The notes below the pieces were generated by a model that made no database searches, was not told the DNA's origin, and was given only the letters and a program-made list of their open reading frames with translations. From Polysphondylium violaceum (Eukaryota; Evosea; Eumycetozoa; Dictyosteliales; Dictyosteliaceae): a stretch of 34,921 nucleotides of DNA. The stretch's first letter is position 1. The number at the start of each line of letters is the position of its first letter. Both the position numbers and the translations under genes were made by a program. Below are positions 1 through 10,729 of this stretch, piece after piece. Location of the stretch: positions 1 through 34,921 of the forward strand of contig AJWJ01000236.1 in NCBI GenBank assembly GCA_000277445.1, read 5' to 3'.

Positions 1-43
1 TTTTTTTTGGTTCAGAAAATTAATCATATTTAATCAATCTTAG

Positions 44-2352
44 ATTATTCAGCACGAGAGAACTATAGCTCAAATAGTATTAAAAAATTCAACTCTCAAG
101 ACATCGATGATGAGCACCATCAATTGTATATTCAACAAAATGAACAACTCCAACAACAACAACATATAAATCACCTTCAACAAACTTTACAACAACAACA
201 ACAACAACAACAACAGCAGCAGCAACAACAATCACATCACCCAATTCAAGCAATTGCACAAGTTCAACAACAACAATTGGCTCAACTTCAAGCTCAAAAT
301 AATCAACAACAACAACCACAACAGTTGGTTCATTTCCAAGGTTTACCATTGAGTCGATTCAATACATCATTCCCATCGGAATTGATTTCATCTTTGCCAC
401 CATATGGTGCGCCAATCAATACAACCTCGCCAAACAATAGCACAAGAAATTTATTCCCACAAAATATAAATGGTGGTTCAAATAGTAGTTCATATATTCA
501 AACTATCCCTATACCACCATCCACAACTACATCCACCACATCCACCAACAATACCAATGATACATCACCAAGATATCAATGGTTGAGCCAAAATAGATTT
601 TCAGGTCTTGCTCATCCAATGCTTTATTCCACTATGGACACCGTCCCATATGGCTCTAATTATTCATATGATTTACCATCTAATGCTACTGGTGGTGGTA
701 GTGGAGCAAATAACAACAATAGTGCAAGTAGTGGTAGTAGTAATCATAATCATCAAAATAATAATCTCAATGGTATCCAAGATGGATTTCCTGATCAAAA
801 GCTTCCACAAATTTTTCAATCAAATATAACAATGAATAGTTTTGCTCAATCAAATAATCCAACATTTCCAATAGATGGTGTTAAAATTGATCTTTATCAT
901 AAACCCAGAGGCTCCAAAGGTGCCTGGATGCCAATTGTAAAGGGCGATCATATTAGAGTGACCGAAGGCAAGGGTAAAAGATTAAAAATGATTGTATATT
1001 GTGAACAAGAACTTGTAAAGGTAGGTCTTCAAGTTGCTCTTTTAGATCTTCAAGACTCAACAACCCCAACCACTGGTTCAAGAAGAACCACTTCACCAAC
1101 AAGTAATAATAGCAGTAATAATAGTAGTAGCAATAGTTCTACAACAACATCAAATACATCATCATCATCTTTGTCACCTTTATCAACATCAACATCACTA
1201 CCATCCACATCATCATCTGCATCTACATCATCATCAACAAATACATCACCAACCACATCATTTTCACCATTGATGTCATCATCCAATGGATTAAATAGTT
1301 CAGGTGGATCATCAACATTGGGATCATCAAATTCACCAACACCAACATTTTCATTATCATCACCCAATGGTTCACCAACAAATTCACCTACACAAACCCT
1401 TTCACCTATCCACACACCAATCATATTCCCCTACCAAAACACTTCACCACCTTTTTCAATTTCCATCTCTGTCACACCACCATCAAATATTCCAGCACCA
1501 GTAATTCCCAAAGAACCAACAACATCCCTCCCAGCTGCTGATCCACAGGGCCTAACTGTGGAATCAGTCAGAGTGTACAGATATTCACAATCTCAATTTC
1601 CAATTTCCACACTTGAGTTTGAATTAAAACTTGCCAAACTTTCCAAACGTCTCAGTCTTGTAGTAGCCGCTCAATCAAAAGAGGGAAAGAAATATGAAGG
1701 TAGAACTGTAGAGTTTTTTGCTCATAATAATGGAAAACACAATGCTGGTTCATTAACTAGACAAAATAGTGGCGGAAATCTTAGAAGATCACCTTACCAA
1801 GTTGGTAACTCACCCTCTTCTTCTAATCAATTTTCAACTGATTCACTTTCTTTAGTCCCTGGATTAAGTTTAAATAGTAGTGGTAATATTCCTTCATCTG
1901 GTTCTTCTTCTACTCCTACAACTCCTAAAAAAGCTAGAGGTTCTGGAAAGAAAAAGAATAATAATAATAACAATAATAACAATAACAATGGCAATAATAA
2001 CTCCAACACCAATAATAATAATAATAATTCAAGAGATAATTCAAACCCACCACTTCCATCTTTACCAACACCTTTAAATCCCCCAACTCTTCCAGAAGGT
2101 TTTCAAAATAGTCAATTGAGTTGGCATCATAGTTTTCCAAACTTGGAAAATAACAATGGTAATAATAATAATTGGGATCAAATGATGTCTCAACAACAAC
2201 AACAACAACATCACCACCATCATCACCACCAACAACAAGCCCAACAACATCACCATTATCAACAACAACAACAACATCATCACCACCAACAACAACATCA
2301 TCAACAACAACATCATCACCATCATCACCATCAACAGCACCAACATAATTAA
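44..2352 (+). CDS. CudA-like nuclear transcription regulator, 5' partial (last exon)
   Basis: The reading frame is open from position 34 to the stop at 2350-2352, but there is no in-frame ATG before residue ~164 (counted from 124). The start therefore lies in an exon left of the window; AG acceptors end at 43 and 52. Numbering from 124, a conserved core begins near residue 248 (FPIDGVKIDLYHKPRG, KGDHIRVTEGKGKRLKM) and continues to about 311. It resumes at about 473-540 (ESVRVYRYSQSQFPISTLEF, KYEGRTVEFFAHNNGK). Between the halves lie ~160 residues of Ser/Thr/Pro/Asn. The N-terminus is Gln-rich and the C-terminus is Gln/His-rich. CudA of Dictyostelium is a nuclear protein with a core distantly related to the STAT DNA-binding region; it acts in prespore and culmination gene expression. 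The match to CudA is from memory of the family, so this could be cudA itself or a paralogue. Confidence 0.6.
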
Positions 2353-2887
2353 ATTAATTAAAAATCAATCTCCCTTGTTAAATAATCCACATTCACAAAC
2401 ACTCCACATATTTTTCAAACTCTTTTAAAAAGGAAGGATCAAAGAATTAAAAAAAAGATACAACTTTATTTACTTCTCTCTAAAAGTTTTAATGCATCTT
2501 CAACTGGATTTTATAAATATTCAAAATCCATAATCTTGTCAAAAAAGAAAAAAACATAAACCCCAAATGATTGTAAAATGTATAATAATAAAAATATATA
2601 AAACCAAATATAAAATATTTATTTTAAAATCAATATATGTGAAGATTTAATAATGAGATTTTGAAATCTTTGAGTTTAGTTAATTTAATTTAATATAGTT
2701 TTATTATAAATGAGGAAGAAGAATAAGTTAAAAGTTTCTGGATAAGTATTATTATTAGTTATTATTATTATTATTATTATTAATAGTTGTTAATCATTGC
2801 AATGATTATTATTTGTTTTTTTTTTTTTTTTTAGGTTAAAAACACAAGCTTCTGGTAAAAAGCATTCACAGAAGAAAAAAAAAAAAA
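2353..2887. other. Convergent intergenic spacer
   Basis: This 535-bp A/T-rich stretch separates the converging 3' ends of the CudA-like gene and the NDR kinase gene. It holds ATT/TTA triplet repeats (about 2750-2785), a T run (about 2816-2832) and AATAAA-like polyadenylation motifs. No coding or RNA gene was seen. Confidence 0.7.
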
Positions 2888-4841
<1,954 letters not shown>

Positions 4842-5386
4842 TATATATCAAATGAAAGTTGATTATTATATTTTACTAATACGACTATTATTATTACAAA
4901 AAACTATAATGATGTTGATGTTGATGATGATGTGGATTGATTATAGTAAGTTGGGGGGGGGGGTTGTTGAATATAAATATTATTATAGCAAATATACACA
5001 CACAAATAAAACCAACACACTATTGACGATGCCGATGCTGATTATTATAAACTATATTGATACAAATAAAATTACAAGACTGACAAACTATCCTATCTAG
5101 TTATAAATAATATGTAGTTGATGAACAAATGAAAAATTTTATAAAAAAAAAAAAAAAACAAAAAAAAAGAAAATAAAAAATAAGGGGTGGGTGTTTTTAT
5201 CCTTTATTTTTTTACTACGAAGGAGTTTGATTCCTATATATATATAGTAATAAATACACTTGGTTATTAGATTTTGCTAATAATAAAGGGATAGATAGGG
5301 TGCATACATATCAGGATGTTTAGAGACAAGTGACTTTTTGAACAGCCATATTCAAGAGTTGAGTTCCCATTACAGTGCAGCCGAAA
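4842..5386. promoter_or_regulatory. NDR kinase upstream region with an 11-G tract
   Basis: This is the upstream (higher-coordinate) side of the minus-strand kinase gene. It has ATG-like triplet repeats, an uninterrupted run of 11 G at 4953-4963 (C on the gene's own strand), a CA run at about 4995-5003, A runs at about 5140-5170, and a TATATATATA stretch near 5237. From about 5280 onward G+C rises (see the candidate small gene). No ordinary coding region was seen. Confidence 0.5.
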
Positions 5387-5639
5387 TTATAAGATCGGCA
5401 TAACTTGGTTGGATGGAGGTTTAAATCCAGTACCAGTTTGATCAACACCGACGGGGCTGGCTTCAGTGGATCTATAATAAGTATCAAAATAGGTGACTAG
5501 TTTGTCTGGTGAACAATTTTCAATTAACACCAAAGGTAGTAAATGCAAGATCTCCAATATTGGCTCAACAAACCGGTTTGTTGAGTTTCAACATTAAGAA
5601 TACTTGAGCAAGAGAATCTATTAAGATTGATACTTTCAT
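5387..5639 (-). CDS. Candidate small gene of unknown function with a reading-frame break (uncertain)
   Basis: On the minus strand an ATG at 5639-5637 follows an A-rich leader typical of dictyostelid starts and opens MKVSILIDSLAQVFLMLKLN. It meets a TGA after 24 codons. The next frame is then open for about 59 codons (reading PILEILHLLPLVLIENCSPD and further, ending SNQVMPIL) to TAA at 5389-5387. The two frames become one if a 40- or 52-nt GT...AG segment beginning at GTATTC (after the codons for SLAQ) is removed, giving about 66-70 residues. That intron would be short and lacks a good T-rich acceptor. G+C here is about 40%, well above the flanks, and codons ending in C are frequent. I do not recognise the product. 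It could equally be a non-coding RNA or a decayed gene, because another overlapping frame is also open for about 57 codons. Confidence 0.3.
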
Positions 5640-6152
5640 TGTTGAGTTTAGTTAGTTTGTTTTTAATTGTTTGTTTGTTTGTTTACTTATTTTCTTTATG
5701 TTTTGATTATCATATGATTGTAAAAATATCTAACTGATCCCAGGGAATTATGTCTGTACAACTATTAACTCTTTGATTTTATATCTCGAAAATATGTGGA
5801 TTTGTCTAAGTGGAAAAAATCAACCCCACAGTGAACTTTAAGGTTTCTTTCCTAAATAAAAGATATTGATTTAAAATCAATTCGTTTTTCAATGAAAAAA
5901 CCCCTTTAAATTCAATTTATAAAAAGAAGGTCCCTAATTTTTCACCTATTTTAGTTAATCGAGCAAATTATTCAGATTATCAATAATTAAATAGTAACCC
6001 AAGATGATCTCCTGAAACTGGAAAAAAAAAAAAAATTCCTTTGTTTTTTTAAAATTTTTTGCAGTGAACATCCCAACGACTAAATATTCAAAAGAGATAC
6101 AAACAAACAACGAAGCAACAACAATAATAGTAGTGATACATTATTATTAAAG
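5640..6152. promoter_or_regulatory. Divergent spacer upstream of the DMAP1-like gene
   Basis: This 513-bp spacer contains a TTTG repeat near 5655-5690, an A13-type run at about 6022-6034, and T-rich then A-rich tracts just before the ATG at 6153. That is the usual layout of dictyostelid promoters. No RNA gene was recognised. Confidence 0.45.
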
Positions 6153-8181
6153 ATGTCAGATGTTAGAGATATATTGTCTGGTGTAATACCAGGTTTAGCA
6201 TCGAAATCTACCACTGCCAATAGTAATACTAGTGGTGGAGCAGTGGCATCGATTCTAAGTACACCTGTAAAGAAACAACACAAAGATACACCAAAGACTA
6301 TTATGGAAAAGTTACAACAATCATTCAAGAATCTTGAAGGTGAAACACTTACCTTCTCTGAACCACTCACCAGTTTAGCACTCAAAGAGAAAAGAAAGAT
6401 TAAAGTGAATTGGAAGCTAAGAGCATTTAGAAATCCTGTTCGTACCGATCAAAACCTAATACTATATCATTGGACTAAATCCAATGAAAAGAACAATGAA
6501 TACAAATACACGAAATTCAACAAAAAGATGGATATATTAATGTACAATGAAGAAGAATACGATATCTATCTCAGAGGTATAGTAATAGTAATAAGAGCTT
6601 TGAAATATAAAATTACTAATACTTTTCACTACGATAGATGATTCATGGACTAAACAAGATACAGATTTATTAATTGATTTGTGTAAAAGATTCGATACTA
6701 GATTCATTATCGTTGCAGATAGATTTGAAGGATCGGTAAAGAGAACAGTAGAGGAACTAAAGGATAGATATTACAAGATTCAATCAAAGTTGATTGAACT
6801 CCGAACTAAACCTGAAGAGGATCCCTATCACAATCCATTGACTACATATTCGTTCAACAAGGTGTACGAGACCGAAAGAAAGTTACAAGCTGACAAACTA
6901 TTCCGCCTCACAGAGCTAGAGGTGGCCGAAGAAGAACAGTTGGTAGAAAAATACAACAACATTGAAAAACATCTTTTACGTCACACTAAAGAAAGCAAAG
7001 CGGTGATGAAATTGTCTCAGGTATCGCTAAACAACGGTCCCATGAAACACTATTCGCAGAGTGATCTCCTGCTCTCGGATCCCAATGGCACACGTGGTGC
7101 CAATAGCGCTAAAAAGAGCAAAAAGAGAAAGTTGGATGAAGACGGAGAGGAAAAAACAACGATTACACTAAACTCACGACAATCGGCGAGAATTGATTCC
7201 ACACTGTTTGATCTACATCTTGGTAGACCACAACACAACATTGGTAAATCATTGTACAATGATCTCAAAGAAGATATTCTCGTGTTGCTTGATCTTCAGA
7301 AATACTATATGGAGAAAAGATATCATTGTGAAATCCTTGCATCGCAAAAGGACTTTTTGGAAAAAGAGATACAGGATTTAAATATCCCTCCCGAAGCTTT
7401 AGCCATGCAAATCGATGAAGAAAATGAAACTATAAATGAATTGATTGATATTAATAACAACAATAGTCATCATCATCATCATCATAGTAGTCATAGTGGT
7501 CATAGTCATAGTAGTCATGGTCATCATCATATTAGTAGTCATAGTAGTCATCATAGTAGTAGTAGTAATACACCAACAACCACTACTACCAACACTACTA
7601 CAAATACACCTATATCAACACCAATTATTCAAGCAACACCATTTCAAATGTATACTGGTCAATCAAATATCCTCGAACAACCTCAAACACCAAATAAAAC
7701 AACAACAACTACGACAACAACAACATCATCAACACCAAAGAAAATTGCACACGAGAATACAAGTTCAATTAGTGAACTTATTAATAACAATTTAACACCA
7801 AACAAAAAGTCTGCTACCACTGGTAGTTCAACTTTGAGTCATAGTAGTACCAAATCAACAAGTAAATCATCTAGTAGTAAAAAAGATAGTAAATCATCAT
7901 CATCATCACTTTTATCACCATCTACACCATCATCAAGTGAACTTTCACCAGTAGTTCCATTGCCGCCTACACAATCACCTGTTTCACCAACTAAAAAAGA
8001 AAGAGCAAGTAAAAAAGATAAAAAAGATACATCTGCAGGAACAACCACCGCCACTACTACAGCAGCACCAGTAACACCAGCAGAGCCTGTCCTCAGTAAA
8101 AAAGAAAGAGAGAAAAAGAAAAAAGAGAAAGAGAAAGAGAAAGAAGGGAAAGAAAAAGAGAAGCAAAGAATGCTGCATTAA
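6153..8181 (+). CDS. DMAP1: DMAP1/SWC4 (Eaf2) family SANT-domain chromatin protein, two exons
   Basis: Exons are 6153-6576 and 6638-8181 with a 61-bp intron; the join makes RDDSWTKQDTDLL. The N-terminus (MSDVRDILSG near 1-10, then KEKRKIKVNWKLRAFRNPVR) and the DMAP1-type SANT domain from about 142 (DSWTKQDTDLLIDLCKRFDT, then VEELKDRYYKIQSKL) are diagnostic. A coiled-coil region follows (NIEKHLLRHTKESKAV) and then the second conserved block (SARIDSTLFDLHLGRP, ILVLLDLQKYYMEKRYHCEI). The last ~250 residues are low complexity: His/Ser, Thr and then Lys/Glu. DMAP1/SWC4 is a shared subunit of the NuA4 histone acetyltransferase and SWR1/SRCAP H2A.Z-exchange complexes. The stop at 8179-8181 may be an artefact: another frame continues as an Ala-rich tail to 8261. 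The conserved portion is intact. Confidence 0.93.
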
Positions 8182-8261
8182 ACGCCAATAATATAGCAGC
8201 AGCGGCGGCGGCAGCAGCAAATAATGCAACAACACCTACATCACAACCTCCACCTACTTGA
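8163..8261 (+). other. Open tail in a shifted frame, probable true C-terminus of the DMAP1-like protein
   Basis: Just after the Lys/Glu purine tract, a second frame reads AKNAALNANNIAAAAAAAAN and ends PTSQPPPT before TGA at 8259-8261. Poly-Ala and TPTSQPPP tails are typical of dictyostelid coding sequence. Leaving the upstream frame gives only a few odd residues (QRMLH) before TAA. A single-base or two-base length error in the GAAAGA-type tract (about 8100-8165), or a natural short tail, would each explain this. Confidence 0.55.
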
Positions 8262-8368
8262 TTATAAATAAATAAAAAAATGTAAATAATATAAAAACAT
8301 ATGTTTTTTTTTGGTTATATCTAAATCTATTGATATATCTATATATCTCGATCTAGATATATATATCT

Positions 8369-10108
8369 TTAAGATTTATTTTCAATATTTTCACCACTAT
8401 TTGAATTTAAAAATTTTGAATGATAATATTTCCATATTTTTGAACCATCAAATTTGGCTTTTAATTTTGAACAGACTAAATAACAACCAGATAATTTACG
8501 ATGAAGTGAATAGGTTTCCTCTGGAGGAGGAGTCAGACGATTCTTTAACATGAGAGGGATCAATTGACTGACTCGCTTGGCAATCTGTTTCTCATAGAAT
8601 GGATAGACAGTAATATTATCGTTTCTATAGTGAGTCTCTGAAAATGGTTCAGCGAGAATCAAAACCGAGTCGGTGTGGGCGAGGGTCATTGCAGAGTTTT
8701 CGTCACCTGTAAAGTAGCCAAGTTTTAGCGAATAATCGATGATACCCTGACGATCACAATTGACACCGGCCTCTATGCTTTTGAAATAGTTGTATAAAAA
8801 TTGAGACTTATATTGACGACATGCGCCAAAGTCCAAGAGATTGATACGTTTGTTGTCAAAGTCGACAATGAAATTGGTCCAGTTGGGGTCGACTTGCATG
8901 AATCCAAATTCAAACAACTCGGCCAAACAGAGCGACAAAATGTTTCTCGATATCCAATTTCGAGTTTTTTCGTTATAGTTGTCCACGTCAATCTTGTCGA
9001 TCGACACGCCTCTGACAAACTCAGTCGTGAGGATTCTTTTTGTTGTGAGGCTATCAATGACCTCGGGGACATATAAATCTTTGATAAAGGGGTTCTTGTT
9101 GTCGCCCAGCGATGTTTGTTGGTGTTGCTCCAGCAGTTGTTTGTATTTCTTTTGATTGGCTGCTTCGTTGAGGTAATTGGTTTCGAGCAAGAGCTCTTGT
9201 CGGGCAGACTCTAGTGATTTCTCAATGTATGCTGTCTCTGGCACAACCAATTTAAGGAGTGAGGCAAAGTTTTTGATATCGTTTGTGATGCTGTCGGCCA
9301 CACCAGGGTATTGCACCTTGACAGCGACCTCACGATTGCCGTCTTTGGTCACTGCTCTGTGCACCTGACCAATAGATGCGGCGGCAATGGGCTCCTCTTC
9401 AAACAGTGTGAAAAGATCTCTCCAATCTTTGCCCAACTCTTGTTCAAGCGATTGATAGAGCTGCTCTTTGGGAATGGGATTGGCACTCTTTCTCACCTTT
9501 TCTAAAATCTCTACAAACTTTGGTGGAAGCAATGAATCGTCTTGTATACTGAGCACCTGTCCAATCTTTAATGCAGCCCCTCTCATACGAGAAAAAGAGT
9601 CGGCCATTCTCTCTGCGTTCGAGTCTGAAAACACTGCACTATATGATTTATCGTTACTGTCATTGCTACCATACACTCTTTTAGTCGACTCGCCAATATA
9701 GCCAGCGCCAATGCCGACCGCCAATTTAGTGAATTGCCAAAATCTACTCGACTGAGAAGAGGGCACTTTATAGGGCTCTGATTTAATATAAGTGATGTCG
9801 GGATTCTTTTGATCCAAAAAGTCCTTGTTAATTTCTTCTTGATCTAAATGTGTTGTATATTTATTATGACCGCTATTACTATTGCTATTGCTGCTATTAC
9901 TGATACCATTTTTAATATTTTCTAATCTAGTCTGATCAAATTTATTCTTGTGTATGTTGTTGTTATTACTGAGAGTAGCGTTGTCAAAGTTTACCTTGTT
10001 TTGCAAAGGATATAAAACATTTGATTTTGGTGATTTGTTTAGCATTTGTAAAAGGACAGATTTGCCTCCATATGCCACTTGAAATAAATCTTTTAATTTA
10101 TTTCCCAT
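8369..10108 (-). CDS. coq8: COQ8/ADCK3 (ABC1/UbiB family) atypical kinase, mitochondrial
   Basis: A single exon of 579 residues. After an Asn/Ser-rich N-terminus (about 40-100) come the family signatures: KxGQ as KIGQVLSIQDD (181-184), the Ala-rich loop AAASIGQVH (242-250) in place of a Gly-rich loop, VKVQYPGV with the ATP-site Lys at 264, QVDPNWTNF at 405-413 as the catalytic/metal-binding loop, and LLDFGACR with DFG at 426-428. COQ8 proteins sit in the mitochondrial matrix side of the inner membrane, act as ATPase/atypical kinases, and are needed for coenzyme Q biosynthesis. The hydrophobic AVGIGAGYIGE segment before KxGQ matches the membrane-associating stretch of the family. The start at 10108 follows an A-rich leader. 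The gene converges on the DMAP1-like gene about 107-187 bp away. The catalytic part is noticeably richer in G+C than its surroundings. In D. discoideum naming it would be an abk gene, but which one is not decided. Confidence 0.93.
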   Translation of the reverse strand: MGNKLKDLFQVAYGGKSVLLQMLNKSPKSNVLYPLQNKVNFDNATLSNNNNIHKNKFDQTRLENIKNGISNSSNSNSNSGHNKYTTHLDQEEINKDFLDQKNPDITYIKSEPYKVPSSQSSRFWQFTKLAVGIGAGYIGESTKRVYGSNDSNDKSYSAVFSDSNAERMADSFSRMRGAALKIGQVLSIQDDSLLPPKFVEILEKVRKSANPIPKEQLYQSLEQELGKDWRDLFTLFEEEPIAAASIGQVHRAVTKDGNREVAVKVQYPGVADSITNDIKNFASLLKLVVPETAYIEKSLESARQELLLETNYLNEAANQKKYKQLLEQHQQTSLGDNKNPFIKDLYVPEVIDSLTTKRILTTEFVRGVSIDKIDVDNYNEKTRNWISRNILSLCLAELFEFGFMQVDPNWTNFIVDFDNKRINLLDFGACRQYKSQFLYNYFKSIEAGVNCDRQGIIDYSLKLGYFTGDENSAMTLAHTDSVLILAEPFSETHYRNDNITVYPFYEKQIAKRVSQLIPLMLKNRLTPPPEETYSLHRKLSGCYLVCSKLKAKFDGSKIWKYYHSKFLNSNSGENIENKS

Positions 10109-10213
10109 TTTAAGTAAACAACATATGTGTGTATGTGTAATATGAGCTCATTTGTAAAGATCACAGTTTTTACAAACTTTTTTTTTTTTCTTTTTTTGTT
10201 TTTTTTGATTGAA

Positions 10214-10729
10214 TGAAGTATAAATTACGAATTTTACAGAACCTGTAATTATTAGTAACGCAAGAGGTTATCATACAAAATGCATTAAAAGATTAATTGG
10301 TTTTCTTATAACTATGGTCAATTCTAAAGTAGATATCTTTTGTGTCTTATTTCATTGATATTGCTTAAGGGTGTTTTGTGTATGTTTCTATTGTTCTTGT
10401 GCAATATTCGTCGTTGGTGATGTATTTGTGCTACTATACATAGGTCATTGATTTTGAAAAGCTGTAATATTGATTTTACTCGGTCACATAATGTATGTTT
10501 GTTTATTTATATTCTGGATATTGTTGTGCTTGATTATAGATTGAGGACCTCAAAAAAATAAATTTAATTTGAAAATATATTTCCCCAAAACTCTTTTTTT
10601 TGATTAAAGTAAATTTACGAAATTTAGTAATGATTTCAAGGATAAAGAATGCAAAGAGGTTTTCATACAAAATGCAGATCAATTCTATTTTTTCATTTTA
10701 AAAGATTAATTGTTTTTCTTATAACTATG
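10214..10729 (+). repeat. Diverged direct duplication (two copies, about 390-410 bp apart)
   Basis: Copy 1 spans about 10214-10316 and copy 2 about 10602-10729. The segments 10262-10284 and 10654-10676 match at 22 of 23 bases (AAGAGGTTATCATACAAAAT plus three). The segments 10285-10316 and 10698-10729 match at 31 of 32. Copy 2 has 21 extra bases between the two blocks. Weaker similarity extends upstream (T run, then GATTGAATGAAGTATAAATT against GATTAAAGTAAATTTACG). Origin is unknown. Confidence 0.85.

Noticed and set aside
1050-1424. Antisense open frame of Val/Asp/Leu across the CudA-like gene
   Set aside because: It is the shadow of Ser/Thr/Pro codon runs on the other strand. Similar shadows occur over every poly-Gln or poly-Asn tract here.
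5288-5312. Short similarity to the 3' end of 5S rRNA (GATAGGGTGCATACATAT)
   Set aside because: Nothing upstream matches the 5S body or its internal promoter, so the likeness is short and probably accidental.
5413-5423. GGTTTAAATCC resembling a tRNA B box
   Set aside because: The two critical central positions differ from the GGTTCGA consensus, and no T-stem, anticodon arm or acceptor stem can be built around it.
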